A stretch of 64,000 nucleotides of DNA from Yersinia similis (lineage in GTDB: Bacteria; Pseudomonadota; Gammaproteobacteria; Enterobacterales; Enterobacteriaceae): NCBI RefSeq assembly GCF_001053095.1, contig NZ_CGBP01000025.1, positions 1 through 64,000 on the forward strand, in the 5' to 3' direction. This document shows, one piece after another, positions 8,181 through 17,346 of the stretch. The notes below the pieces were generated by a model. It ran no database searches, had not been told where the DNA came from, and was given only the letters and a program-made list of their open reading frames with translations. The position numbers were made by a program, and so were the translations under genes. How positions within the stretch are numbered: position 1 is the first letter of the stretch; every line of letters starts with the position of its first letter.

Positions 8181-9308
8181 ATGCAATTAATTCTCAATAA
8201 AGATCTAATCAACAAAAAAGACAATAGGGAAAAAAGTGTTATTGTGATTATCTCAACCAGAAAATGGTTAAAAGATAAAATATCTGAACATGTGCGATTG
8301 GCTGATATAAAAAACATCAAAGAAATAGATGATGATATTTTTAGTACATCATCAATCTCGCTTCCCGACAATGTGAAAGGGATTATTATAGATATAAATG
8401 ATAATCATGATATCAACACTATTTTTGACCTAATGAAGATTCATACACCACGGGACAGTTGGTGTATATTAGTGGGTGATATCGATTCTATTAGTGTTGC
8501 ACAACAATTTATTGAGAGAGGTATCTTATATCTTCACATCCAATCACAATTGCCCGATCTCACGCAAAATTTACTAAAAGGTATCCAAATAGAGTCAGAT
8601 AGAAAAGCATTTTTTATCAGTATACTGGGTTGCCGCGGGGGGATAGGCACGACATTACTCAGTTACCAACTGGCGCATGTGATCACCCAAATAAAAAAAT
8701 CGCCTACCTTGTTATTACAAGGCAATCAAGGTTCTCAAGATCTCGATTTGATCACTGAAAAAAAAATGGGCGAAGATATTACTGATTACCAGAAAAATTT
8801 TGATCTTATGCGAGGAAACGAAAGAAAACTCAGTGAAGTTAATGAGCATAACAATAAAAAACATAACTTTATTATTTTCGATCAGACAATTCATAATGCA
8901 CGTAAAGAAAAAACACTAGACTATATCTCTAACTCAAATTGCATTATTCTACTTATTGATCATAGCATGATGTCAGTTCGTGTAGCGAAAGAGTTTATTG
9001 ATACTTTGGAAAGATTCAAGAGAGATAATAGGCAAGCCATTAGATTATTTATTTGCCTTAACGAAAACAGACCAATAACAAAAGATATGTTGACGGTTTC
9101 TGATATCCAATCATTATTAGGCCATTCTATTGATACAGCGATACCTTATATCAACAATGCGAAAAAATCACTGAATAGCCCTGACTATTTTGGCAGAAAG
9201 AAAACTAAGATTGTTGAACTGGCAAAACAATCTTTAGGTATAAATATAAATTTATCCTCTCATACCAATATGTGGATTAGGGAAAAACTCAATAAATTAT
9301 TTAAATAA
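8181..9308 (+). CDS. tadZ: TadZ/CpaE ParA-like localisation protein
   Basis: A 375-residue cytoplasmic protein. Residues about 20-130 resemble the degenerate receiver-like domain of TadZ/CpaE. A deviant P-loop follows (LGCRGGIGTTLLSYQLAH, about 149-166), lacking the standard GKG signature lysine of MinD/ParA, and then the ATPase fold with DQTI and NSNCIILLIDHSM. TadZ marks the polar site where the Tad machine assembles. A start at 8097 would overlap rcpB by 74 bases; I chose ATG 8181, which has GGTGG just upstream and gives the usual length. Confidence 0.82.
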   Translation: MQLILNKDLINKKDNREKSVIVIISTRKWLKDKISEHVRLADIKNIKEIDDDIFSTSSISLPDNVKGIIIDINDNHDINTIFDLMKIHTPRDSWCILVGDIDSISVAQQFIERGILYLHIQSQLPDLTQNLLKGIQIESDRKAFFISILGCRGGIGTTLLSYQLAHVITQIKKSPTLLLQGNQGSQDLDLITEKKMGEDITDYQKNFDLMRGNERKLSEVNEHNNKKHNFIIFDQTIHNARKEKTLDYISNSNCIILLIDHSMMSVRVAKEFIDTLERFKRDNRQAIRLFICLNENRPITKDMLTVSDIQSLLGHSIDTAIPYINNAKKSLNSPDYFGRKKTKIVELAKQSLGININLSSHTNMWIREKLNKLFK

Positions 9309-9319
9309 ATGAGGTTATT

Positions 9320-10606
9320 ATGATTGTCCCTTTAAAAATACAAGAGTTAATGCGTGAAAGAATGTTAGCCAATATTGACATTAATAAAGTTGAACTCCTG
9401 GTTGGTGATCGTAACAAACTTATCGGATTGCTCTCTCAAACATTCGATGATTTATTTAATAACAATGAATATAACTTAACGACTCAAGCTCAAAAATATA
9501 TTATTGAAATGATAGCCGATGAAATAACCGGCTTTGGCCCATTAAGAGAACTTATGGAGGATGATTCCATTAGTGATATTATGGTCAATGGTCCAGAAAG
9601 AATATTCATCGAAAGATATGGTCTGTTAAAATTAACTGATCGGCGGTTTGTTAATAACACTCAGCTCACCGATATCGCAAAGCGTTTAATGCAAAAGGTT
9701 AATCGACGCATTGATGAAGGACGCCCATTAGCAGATGCCCGTTTAATCGATGGCAGCCGAATAAACGTCGCTATCAGCCCCATTGCTTTAGATGGCACCG
9801 TCCTTTCTATCCGTAAATTCAGTAAAAATAAACGGAGATTAGAAGATTTGGTAGATATGGGAGCCATGAGTAGTGATATGGCAAATTTCCTGATTATTGC
9901 TGCCAGTTGCCGGGTAAATATTATTATTTCCGGAGGTACAGGTTCAGGGAAAACCACGCTATTGAATGCGCTTTCAAAATATATTTCAGAAGATGAGCGG
10001 GTGATAACACTAGAAGATGCTGCGGAACTGAATCTGGAGCAACCTCATGTGGTCAGGATGGAAACCCGTCTGGCAGGGCTGGAGAATACCGGCCAGATAA
10101 CCATGCGCGATCTGGTGATTAACTCTCTGCGTATGCGCCCTGACAGGATCATTATTGGTGAGTGCCGGGGTGAGGAAACCTTTGAAATGTTGCAGGCGAT
10201 GAATACTGGCCATAACGGTTCAATGTCCACCCTACATGCCAATACTCCCCGTGATGCTGTCGCCCGTTTAGAGAGTATGATTATGATGGGGCCGGTCAAT
10301 ATGCCTCTCATTACCATCCGCCGTAATATTGCATCTGCAATTAATCTTATTGTCCAAGTATCACGTATGAATGATGGCTCGCGAAAAATTCGCAATATCA
10401 GCGAGATCATGGGAATGGAAGGTGAACATGTTGTTTTGCAAGATATATTTACTTTTCAACCAGCCAGTACTCGTGATGATCAAGGGCGTATTCAGGGTGA
10501 GTTTATCAACCATGGGCTATTTAATCGCTCATCAGTCAGAATAAACGCCGATATCCATAATCTGGCCACTGAGTTAAACAGTGTTTTCTCTACGGTGAGC
10601 AAATGA
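9320..10606 (+). CDS. tadA: TadA/CpaF secretion ATPase
   Basis: A 428-residue hexameric secretion ATPase of the TadA/CpaF branch (type II/IV superfamily). The N-terminal domain contains ITGFGPLRELMEDDSISDIMVNG. The C-terminal motor has Walker A (GGTGSGKTTLLNAL, about 205-218), an Asp box around VITLEDAAEL, Walker B (RPDRIIIGECRGEE, about 272-285) and His boxes (TGHNGSMSTLHANTP). It powers Flp assembly at the cytoplasmic face together with TadB and TadC. It begins 11 bases after tadZ and overlaps tadB by 4. All catalytic motifs are intact. Confidence 0.95.
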   Translation: MIVPLKIQELMRERMLANIDINKVELLVGDRNKLIGLLSQTFDDLFNNNEYNLTTQAQKYIIEMIADEITGFGPLRELMEDDSISDIMVNGPERIFIERYGLLKLTDRRFVNNTQLTDIAKRLMQKVNRRIDEGRPLADARLIDGSRINVAISPIALDGTVLSIRKFSKNKRRLEDLVDMGAMSSDMANFLIIAASCRVNIIISGGTGSGKTTLLNALSKYISEDERVITLEDAAELNLEQPHVVRMETRLAGLENTGQITMRDLVINSLRMRPDRIIIGECRGEETFEMLQAMNTGHNGSMSTLHANTPRDAVARLESMIMMGPVNMPLITIRRNIASAINLIVQVSRMNDGSRKIRNISEIMGMEGEHVVLQDIFTFQPASTRDDQGRIQGEFINHGLFNRSSVRINADIHNLATELNSVFSTVSK

Positions 10607-11478
10607 TTTATTACGTCGTAGTGTTATCTGGTATTTTATTACTTGTACTGAATAACCTTAAATGGATGAAAATAAAGCGCTCAATAAGCAATACCAAAAA
10701 GAGCAAGGCGAAAAGTACCTCGTCTATTACTATACTGATAAAGAAAATATTTTTTGAATGGGTTAATTATTTATCAACCCATAGTAAAAATACACCTCAT
10801 ATATTATTGCCACTAGCTTCACTGGCAATAGTCTATTATATAAACAGCACTTGGATTAATGTTAATTATTCTTTTATTTTTATTATCAACATAATTTTTA
10901 TTATTTTTTTACAACTAAAATATGCTCGTTCAAAACATTATTTATTATTTAAGCAAGATTTCCCTGAAGTATTATTAATGATTAATATGGCAGCAAGCAG
11001 TGGTGCCAGTATAAATCAAGTACTGGAGCGCTGTGGGAAAGAGATTAGAGGCCCCCTAGGGCAAGAATTAGGGTTGATCTGTCGGCGATTAAATCTTGGT
11101 GAACCCCCTGAAACCGTTTTTTATGATGCGTATGAGAGGTTCCATTATCCAGAATTTTATTTCTTAGTGACAATCATACTGCTTAATATTCAGCAAGGAG
11201 GGCAGTTAAAAGAACTGATTACCCGATTATCCCAGATAATAACAAAGAAAAAAACAACCGAACAAAAGAAGGCCGTCATGACAGCTCAAATAAGAATGTC
11301 GGTTAATATTATTTCTATCATGCCAATGTTATTTTCTTTTTTACTTTATCTACTCGACCCCACGACGATAGAGTTTGTATGGCAACACCCCACAGGTAGA
11401 TTTATTATCTATTATATTATTACTAGTGAGGTTATTGGTATATTAATTATTAGGAAAATGCTAGGTAAATCCCTATGA
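10603..11478 (+). CDS. tadB: TadB inner-membrane platform protein
   Basis: A 291-residue T2SSF-domain protein. Hydrophobic segments lie near residues 3-16, 62-82 and 88-105, and two more follow at the C-terminus. The cytoplasmic GspF-like domain (about 120-235) shows PEVLLMINMAASSGASINQVLERC and RLNLGEPPETVFYDAYERF, typical of TadB. It forms the inner-membrane platform contacted by the TadA motor. Its start overlaps tadA and its stop overlaps tadC, each by 4 bases, indicating translational coupling. Confidence 0.88.
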   Translation: MIYYVVVLSGILLLVLNNLKWMKIKRSISNTKKSKAKSTSSITILIKKIFFEWVNYLSTHSKNTPHILLPLASLAIVYYINSTWINVNYSFIFIINIIFIIFLQLKYARSKHYLLFKQDFPEVLLMINMAASSGASINQVLERCGKEIRGPLGQELGLICRRLNLGEPPETVFYDAYERFHYPEFYFLVTIILLNIQQGGQLKELITRLSQIITKKKTTEQKKAVMTAQIRMSVNIISIMPMLFSFLLYLLDPTTIEFVWQHPTGRFIIYYIITSEVIGILIIRKMLGKSL

Positions 11479-12308
11479 GAATAATTTTCTTTACGTTATT
11501 AATACTATTTGGTTTGATTATAATGTTAAAAGTTAACTCGCGCTCAAGAAGAATATCAACTTATAATAAAATAAACTCGCGTGAAAATAAAAGCAAAGAG
11601 ACAAATAATGACACAAAAGATAAACCGACCGTACTGTCTGATTTTATAAAACTCCCTATTGTTTTATCTAATATTCTGTATCTAAAGGTTTTAATTATTA
11701 TTTTTATATTATTAGTCACTGCAATATTGGCTATTTTTAATATAGTGAATATCACTCAAAAAACATTGATCATTATTGGGTTGTTATCTATTATCACAAC
11801 CTTATATGCACCCAAAATGATAATAAAAAGTGTACTCACCAAAAGAACAAGCACCTTATTGAAATCTTTGCCTTTCTTTATTGATATTACAGCAGCATGT
11901 GTTCAATCTGGCATGACAATAGAAAACTCATTAAATTATACTACACAAAAATTCCAAACAATAAATACCGACCTATGCTTGATTATGTCAAAAGTGACCA
12001 AGCGTGCTGAAATAAATGGTTTAGAAAATGCGATTAAAGAGCTTCAATATTACTCACCGGCAATAGAAATGAAAATGTTTTGCAGCACGCTGCAATACAG
12101 TCTTAGTTTTGGCTCAACGGTGTACGAACAACTGACTCACTTATCACAAGATATGAGAGAAATGCAGCTACTGATGACAGAAGAGAGCATCAGTAAATTA
12201 TCCACAAAACTAACACTTCCATTATTTTTATTTATTTTAATCCCTTTCGTCTTATTGGTTATCTCACCGAGTATTCTGGAGCTACTTAACTATGTTAAAA
12301 ATATTTAA
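11475..12308 (+). CDS. tadC: TadC inner-membrane platform protein
   Basis: A 277-residue second platform protein, a T2SSF-domain paralogue of TadB. It has membrane segments near residues 3-18, 70-115 and 245-270, and a central cytoplasmic domain with LPFFIDITAACVQSGMTIENSLNYT and the C-terminal signature EESISKLSTKLTLPLF, typical of TadC. It pairs with TadB under the TadA ATPase. The last 17 bases overlap the start of tadD. Intact by length and motifs. Confidence 0.88.
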   Translation: MRIIFFTLLILFGLIIMLKVNSRSRRISTYNKINSRENKSKETNNDTKDKPTVLSDFIKLPIVLSNILYLKVLIIIFILLVTAILAIFNIVNITQKTLIIIGLLSIITTLYAPKMIIKSVLTKRTSTLLKSLPFFIDITAACVQSGMTIENSLNYTTQKFQTINTDLCLIMSKVTKRAEINGLENAIKELQYYSPAIEMKMFCSTLQYSLSFGSTVYEQLTHLSQDMREMQLLMTEESISKLSTKLTLPLFLFILIPFVLLVISPSILELLNYVKNI

Positions 12309-13047
12309 TACTATTCTTATCATCCCAGTGATGCTTTTTCTGTTAAGCGGCTGTTTGAGTAAACAGAGTTTAAGCACAAAAGAATTTTCTTATCGTGAAA
12401 GCATTTTAATTAAAGCCAATAATCAAGTTGGGTTGATTAAACTCTATCGCGAATCACTAAAGAATAAAGAGGACGAATCAATAAGAATTAAATTGGCTAA
12501 TTCCTATTATATCTCCGGGGATAGTTATTCTTCTTTATATTATCTACAACCCATTTCACATATACCCAACGTATCCATCTATCTTTTACAGATAAAAAAT
12601 TTAATTAACAAAGGCGATAATTCTGGTGCCACCACGGTACTGCACAGATTATTATCTATTGCCCCCCATAATCCTGAAGCACATAACTTAAAAGGTATTA
12701 TTCTGGCTAACAGTGGTGATACAGCAGGAGCGCATAATGCTATTATTCAATCACAGGCACTGTTTATCCAAGAAGATATTGCAAGAAATAATATTGCAGT
12801 CATTTCAATGTTAGAAAAACGTTATAAAGACGCAGTGAAGATATTACTACCGGACTATCTTTCCGGTAAAAGAAACAGTTTAATATTACATAATCTGGTA
12901 TTTGCATTGATTAAAATTGGTGATACTCGCTACGCAAAGAACATTATTGAAGCTGAGCGGTTATCTGATAATGCTGACGAGTTAGTGTTAGCGCTGAGTC
13001 AGGTTGATTCACTCCCTCAAGAACAATCCGTCATTAGGGAAAAATGA
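12292..13047 (+). CDS. tadD: TadD TPR lipoprotein
   Basis: A 251-residue lipoprotein. The signal peptide ends in LLSGC (Cys at about residue 21), a lipobox. The rest is helical repeat sequence matching TPR units, clearest at PEAHNLKGIILANSGDTAGAHNAI and the segments either side. TadD probably acts as a pilotin or assembly scaffold for the RcpA secretin at the outer membrane. It overlaps tadC by 17 bases and tadE by 4. Confidence 0.85.
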   Translation: MLKIFNTILIIPVMLFLLSGCLSKQSLSTKEFSYRESILIKANNQVGLIKLYRESLKNKEDESIRIKLANSYYISGDSYSSLYYLQPISHIPNVSIYLLQIKNLINKGDNSGATTVLHRLLSIAPHNPEAHNLKGIILANSGDTAGAHNAIIQSQALFIQEDIARNNIAVISMLEKRYKDAVKILLPDYLSGKRNSLILHNLVFALIKIGDTRYAKNIIEAERLSDNADELVLALSQVDSLPQEQSVIREK

Positions 13048-13517
13048 TGAGATATACAATATTACGTTTATTGCCGGCGAATAGAGGTTCTATCGCTGTT
13101 GAATTTACGTTAATTTTTATCCTTTTTATCTTTATGCTGCTATTGGTTGTAGAAACCTCTCGCTTGTTTTATATATCGGCTAATCTTGATTTCGCATTAT
13201 CTGAAGCAGCTAAAACCGCTAAAAATAAGGATGATGAAAACGAACTCTCTTATCAACAACTTTTTGACCGCCATTTTAATCAACAAGTTACTGTTCTGGG
13301 GGCATTGGTTCATACCCCCCCCTCCGCAAGACTTACGGTTAATTTTAGTCATAGTGTGGCTGATCTTATTAATGGCAATAGTGAAGAAAACAATCACACT
13401 CTACCACTCGCCCACTATCAGGTACGATTAAATTACCAGCCGATATTCTTACCTTTCCCTCAGGCATGGGTAAATACGTTATTGTCCAGGGAGGTGATTT
13501 TTGTCCAAGAAAAATAA
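13044..13517 (+). CDS. tadE: TadE pseudopilin
   Basis: A 157-residue pseudopilin. A short leader (about 14 residues) ends in NRG, followed by SIAVEFTLIFILFIFMLLLVV, the TadE-like hydrophobic segment with Glu at the normal +5 position. TadV should process it before it joins the pilus assembly machine. The C-terminal domain is periplasmic. The gene overlaps tadD by 4 bases, and tadF starts inside its 3' end. Confidence 0.85.
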   Translation: MMRYTILRLLPANRGSIAVEFTLIFILFIFMLLLVVETSRLFYISANLDFALSEAAKTAKNKDDENELSYQQLFDRHFNQQVTVLGALVHTPPSARLTVNFSHSVADLINGNSEENNHTLPLAHYQVRLNYQPIFLPFPQAWVNTLLSREVIFVQEK

Positions 13518-14073
13518 TACGTTAATCAATAATCAAGGTGGTGCAATTATTGTTGAATTTGCATTTGTGACTTTTATTATTGTTTTATTTATAAAACTGC
13601 TGATTACTATCGCTGAATATCAGTCGATTTCCGGTAAGTTAGATCGTCTTTCATATTCAGCGGCGGGTATCATTCGTGAAAGGGGGCGGTTATATCCACA
13701 TGATCCTGAATTGAATCAACAGCAAGTTGATCAACTCAAAGATCTTGTTCAGCGTGCGTTACTCAACTCGGGTGTACCTGCTGATAACCTCACGATGCGA
13801 GTAGAGACATTACATTTTAACCCCATCGAGCCACCAGGTTCTCGTCAGCAACAAGTTGATGAGCACAAGAGCCTGTCATTCAGCACTGGCGATTGCTCCC
13901 CGGTTCAACCGCTCCGTGGGTTAGTTGCACTATCACCATTAAGCCAAAGTGAACGCTGGGTGCCGCTCTATCAGGTCACAATATGCCTGCCTCCCCCTCA
14001 GAGATACCGTGACCTGATGAGTGTAAGCCCCCTGCCAACATTGAAATCATCGGCTATCACTATCGGGCGCTAA
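13501..14073 (+). CDS. tadF: TadF pseudopilin, TTG start
   Basis: A 190-residue pseudopilin-like protein: a short leader with NNQGGAIIVEFAFVTFIIVLFIKLL, then a periplasmic domain with Cys residues near 141 and 163. The initiation codon appears to be TTG at 13501, because a strong AGGGAGGTGA lies at 13488-13497 with ideal spacing and no ATG is available at the leader. That puts the start 17 bases inside tadE. Together with TadE and TadG it should form part of the pilus tip or assembly structure. It is less AT-rich than its neighbours towards the C-terminus. Confidence 0.82.
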   Translation: MSKKNNTLINNQGGAIIVEFAFVTFIIVLFIKLLITIAEYQSISGKLDRLSYSAAGIIRERGRLYPHDPELNQQQVDQLKDLVQRALLNSGVPADNLTMRVETLHFNPIEPPGSRQQQVDEHKSLSFSTGDCSPVQPLRGLVALSPLSQSERWVPLYQVTICLPPPQRYRDLMSVSPLPTLKSSAITIGR

Positions 14074-14085
14074 ACAGCCTACGAA

Positions 14086-14155
14086 TATACCCAACATACT
14101 TCAAGTTGCATGTACGTTGGCTGCACTTTCCTGCACCTGGAATTTTTTGGGTATA
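14086..14155. repeat. Internally deleted ERIC element between tadF and tadG
   Basis: A 70-bp element with terminal inverted repeats TATACCCAA (14086-14094) and TTGGGTATA (14147-14155). The left end TATACCCAACATACTTCAAG and the inner TACGTTGGCTGC match ERIC ends, but the ERIC centre is missing. It fills most of the only sizeable gap (106 bases) in the tad operon downstream of rcpC. If transcribed it would fold into a hairpin. Confidence 0.8.
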
Positions 14156-14179
14156 AATAAAATATAATAAAGGTTATAT

Positions 14180-15736
14180 ATGCAAAAAAAAACAATGGCA
14201 ACTTTCATACTAGAGAAATGTGAGTTTTTTCTTAAAAATAGACAGGGGGCCATTCTATTTTCTTTTGTGGCGTTAATACCTGTTTTTATTGGGTTGATAT
14301 TTTTGTCTTTTGAATTTTCTCACTTTATCCAAAAGAGAGCTAAACTCTCTGATGCGCTTGAACAAGCATCTTTAGCCTTATCAACAGAAAATAATTTTAG
14401 GAACGATAGAACCAGTAATAATAGAAATAATTATCTGGTTACATCGTATGCACAATCTTATTTACCGTCAGAGCGTTTCTCGCAACCAAGGATAGTCAAT
14501 ACCTACAATGAGATTTTAGGTTACACTGAATATAATGCCAGTCTGCAGATGAATTATCAGTTAGCATTATTAAACTCTTACTTAAAACAAACTCCCTCGC
14601 CGACATGGGATGTTAGCGAAAATGCGGCCGCCAGAAAGTATTTATCATCAATAGCCGAACCTATAGATGTCGTGTTTGTTACCGATTTTTCCGGATCGAT
14701 GAATTTACCTTTCGGGGATATTGAGCTAAATAACAGAATAACTAAACTTGATGAGCTAAAAGCAATTTTTGTAAAATTAAATAAGCGAATATTTTCAAAT
14801 GATGGTATTAATACAATTGGATTTGTTCCCTTCTCATGGGGCACCAAAAGAATGTCTACCAATGGGCAGTTATCATCTACTTATTGCCACTTCCCCTATT
14901 CACCTAAGAAAATTGATGGAAATGGTCATTATCTTCAACGTTATACTGCCTCAAATTTGAAGTATATTCCTGGTTTGGAAAATCTCAGTGGGATCGATAA
15001 TATCGCTTACGGTAAATTAGATGAAGATAAACACCACGCCATCCTTACTGAAATAGAAAAAAAATATAAAGAAAATATAATATCAACTAAAACCCGAGAG
15101 CAGGCCAAATATTTTATTGATAAAGCATATAAAGTAAATCAAATTTCTACCATCACTAAAATTGTGGAAGAACATATTGATTATAAAGAAACAATAAACT
15201 CAATTGACCAAAATGGTGAAACGATTGATATACCAATGGATGACATATTAGATCCATTTTTCTGTCTAAAAGAGACCAACGCAAAATCACTTAATTTTGA
15301 TCATAATTCAAAAGGAGATATAGACGAAATCCTCAAGATGAATGCTGAGGGGGGAACATTAGCCAGCTCGGGAATATTAGTGGGTAACAAAATGCTCACT
15401 GAAAGCCCAAATAACAATAAACTGATGATTATCCTGTCTGATGGTGATGATAATACGCAAAAAATGAGTTCTCCACACGATCAGAAAGTGGGCATCATCA
15501 ATATCACGCAAAAATTGATTACTGAAGGTATGTGTCAGAAAATTAAAGATAATGGCATAAAAATGGTTTTTATAGGGGTTGGCTACGTTCCCGATAATAA
15601 TATTATCGATTGGGAAAAAGACTGTGTAGGAGCCGGTAATTTTTATCTGGCAAGAAATGCCCACGAATTAGAAATTAGTATCGAACGAGCACTGGTTGTT
15701 GATGATGAAGTGGGGAGAAATATCCCTAAAAACTGA
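14180..15736 (+). CDS. tadG: TadG, von Willebrand factor A domain pilus protein
   Basis: A 518-residue protein, last gene of the tad locus. Residues about 20-55 hold a TadE/G-like membrane segment (RQGAILFSFVALIPVFIGLIFL). From about 160 there is a vWA domain with the metal-ion-dependent adhesion site VTDFSGSM (Asp169), and near the end MIILSDGDDNTQ and KMVFIGVGY, standard vWA strands. It contains a long Lys/Asn/Glu-rich insertion (about 260-370). TadG is needed for fibre formation and probably anchors or tips the pilus. The start ATG 14180 follows AAAGG. It is separated from tadF by a small ERIC. Confidence 0.88.
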   Translation: MQKKTMATFILEKCEFFLKNRQGAILFSFVALIPVFIGLIFLSFEFSHFIQKRAKLSDALEQASLALSTENNFRNDRTSNNRNNYLVTSYAQSYLPSERFSQPRIVNTYNEILGYTEYNASLQMNYQLALLNSYLKQTPSPTWDVSENAAARKYLSSIAEPIDVVFVTDFSGSMNLPFGDIELNNRITKLDELKAIFVKLNKRIFSNDGINTIGFVPFSWGTKRMSTNGQLSSTYCHFPYSPKKIDGNGHYLQRYTASNLKYIPGLENLSGIDNIAYGKLDEDKHHAILTEIEKKYKENIISTKTREQAKYFIDKAYKVNQISTITKIVEEHIDYKETINSIDQNGETIDIPMDDILDPFFCLKETNAKSLNFDHNSKGDIDEILKMNAEGGTLASSGILVGNKMLTESPNNNKLMIILSDGDDNTQKMSSPHDQKVGIINITQKLITEGMCQKIKDNGIKMVFIGVGYVPDNNIIDWEKDCVGAGNFYLARNAHELEISIERALVVDDEVGRNIPKN

Positions 15737-15743
15737 GATTGAT

Positions 15744-15772
15744 GCAAGCGCGGTAACAGTAACCGCGCTTGC
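15744..15772. terminator. Hairpin between convergent tadG and exbD
   Basis: An 11-bp perfect stem (GCAAGCGCGGT / ACCGCGCTTGC) with a 7-base loop, placed between two convergent genes. There is no clean T-run on either side, so it may stop transcription only partially. Confidence 0.6.
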
Positions 15773-15778
15773 AAAAAT

Positions 15779-16210
15779 TTATTGTGCGCCGCTGGATCCC
15801 GCTTCCACACCCACTAATCCAACTTTGAGATAGCCTGATTTACGTAGCGCATCCATCACGCTCATCAAGGTTTCATAATCCACCACTTTATCTGCCTGGA
15901 AGAAAATCGTGGTTTCTTTATTGGATTGGGTCACTTTGTCCAGTGCCGTGGCTAATGTTTCACGGTCAACTGGCTGGTCACCGATATAAAGCTGGTTATC
16001 CGCTTTAACCGTCAAGAATACCGGTTTCTCTGGCCGCGGCTGCGGTACTGCCGAAGATGCAGGTAGATCCACTTTGATATCTACCGTTGCCAACGGCGCG
16101 GCGACCATAAAGATAATCAACAGCACCAACATGACATCAATAAACGGCGTCACGTTAATTTCGTGTAGTTCTCCACTCTCGTCGAGGGAATCATTCATTC
16201 GCATTGCCAT
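15779..16210 (-). CDS. exbD: ExbD, biopolymer transport protein of the TonB system
   Basis: A 143-residue single-span inner-membrane protein. The transmembrane helix carries the essential Asp in NVTPFIDVMLVLLIIFMV (about residues 19-36), which conducts protons. The periplasmic domain contains VFLTVKADNQLYIGDQPV. ExbD and ExbB form the proton-driven motor that energises TonB for siderophore, haem and B12 uptake. It starts 3 bases after the exbB stop codon, so they are one operon. Length matches the family (about 141). Confidence 0.95.
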   Translation of the reverse strand: MAMRMNDSLDESGELHEINVTPFIDVMLVLLIIFMVAAPLATVDIKVDLPASSAVPQPRPEKPVFLTVKADNQLYIGDQPVDRETLATALDKVTQSNKETTIFFQADKVVDYETLMSVMDALRKSGYLKVGLVGVEAGSSGAQ

Positions 16211-16213
16211 AAA

Positions 16214-17275
16214 TCACCCTGCTCGTAATTGATGAGGATGGCGAGGGGACTTTACTTCGGCGCTACTGGCTAAATCTAAATCGCGGCTCAACAGCAGTAA
16301 TACTTGTGCCGCAACATCACCCACTTGAGCACGATAATTTCCGATCTGGCGAGCAAAGATATTATAAATAACGACCGCAGGGATCGCAGCGACTAGCCCT
16401 AACGCCGTTGCCAATAACGCTTCGGCAATCCCCGGAGCGACAACCGCCAGATTGGTGGTCTGTGAGTGGGCAATGCCGATAAAGCTGTTCATGATGCCCC
16501 AAACCGTACCAAACAAACCGACGAAGGGGGAAATCGCACCAATCGTTGCCAGGAAGCCATTACCTTTGCCCATTTGGCGGCCAATGGCGGCTACCCGTCG
16601 CTCCAAACGGAAAGCAGTACGTTCTTTAATACCATTATTGTCATTTGACTCTATCGACAACAAGCGCTCGTTCAGTGCTTCACGCAGTAACAAACTGCTT
16701 ACGCTGTCTTGAGCAAAATCTTCTGCTCGTTCTGAAGCGGTATCAAGATCGGTCACGGCACCAATCACATCATGCTCTTGACGTAACCGACGGCGAGCGC
16801 GGAATAATTCAGTTCCTTTAGAGAATAAAATGGTCCAAGTGACGATAGAAGCCAGCACCAAGCCAATCATGACACCTTTAACAACCACGTCCGCATTCTG
16901 ATACATACCCCAGACAGATAAATCCATCGCCAGCTTTTGTGGTACTGGAGCCGTAACGGGCTGAACCATAGGTGCTGGTATTGATTCTGACGTTAATACT
17001 GATTCTGATGTTAATACTGACTCTGGTGTTGATTCAGGTATTGCAGCAACCGAGGTAATTTCTGGTGCAGGTAACGGGGTTGACGTTGCCGCTGTGGGTG
17101 CGGTAACCGTAGCCGCAACCGCACTGCCGTTGCCTTGTGTGGCTTGTGCATGGCCCGCTAAACCTGTAGCCAGTAATAATACCATCACGCCTTTCATCAC
17201 CCGGCCTTGCACTAGTGATGTCTCTTTAATCTCTTTGCCAGCTATTTTCACGCTGCGCCTCCACCCAATATGCAT
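16214..17275 (-). CDS. exbB: ExbB, biopolymer transport protein with long N-terminal extension
   Basis: As drawn 353 residues; an internal ATG at 17197 (MKGVMVLLLATGLAGHAQA, a good signal peptide) is at least as likely a start and gives about 327. The C-terminal two thirds is the MotA/TolQ/ExbB domain: helix 1 (VVKGVMIGLVLASIVTW) and helices 2/3 with FLATIGAISPFVGLFGTVWG and ATALGLVAAIPAVVIYNIF. The N-terminal periplasmic part is rich in Pro/Ala/Ser/Thr and contains short tandem repeats (S-V-L-T-S-E), unlike the 244-residue E. coli protein but like longer ExbB variants. It works with ExbD. A candidate Fur box lies upstream. Confidence 0.93.
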   Translation of the reverse strand: MHIGWRRSVKIAGKEIKETSLVQGRVMKGVMVLLLATGLAGHAQATQGNGSAVAATVTAPTAATSTPLPAPEITSVAAIPESTPESVLTSESVLTSESIPAPMVQPVTAPVPQKLAMDLSVWGMYQNADVVVKGVMIGLVLASIVTWTILFSKGTELFRARRRLRQEHDVIGAVTDLDTASERAEDFAQDSVSSLLLREALNERLLSIESNDNNGIKERTAFRLERRVAAIGRQMGKGNGFLATIGAISPFVGLFGTVWGIMNSFIGIAHSQTTNLAVVAPGIAEALLATALGLVAAIPAVVIYNIFARQIGNYRAQVGDVAAQVLLLLSRDLDLASSAEVKSPRHPHQLRAG

Positions 17276-17327
17276 GTCAATTTAAGGACAAAATCAGCTT
17301 TTGATCATATCAAACAAACAGCGGATT

Positions 17328-17346
17328 GATAGTAATTATCATTAGT
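17328..17346 (-). promoter_or_regulatory. Candidate Fur box upstream of exbB
   Basis: GATAGTAATTATCATTAGT agrees with the 19-bp Fur consensus at 14 of 19 positions by eye. It lies 53 bases upstream of the longest exbB start, where iron repression of exbBD is expected from the biology of the system. Confidence 0.7.
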
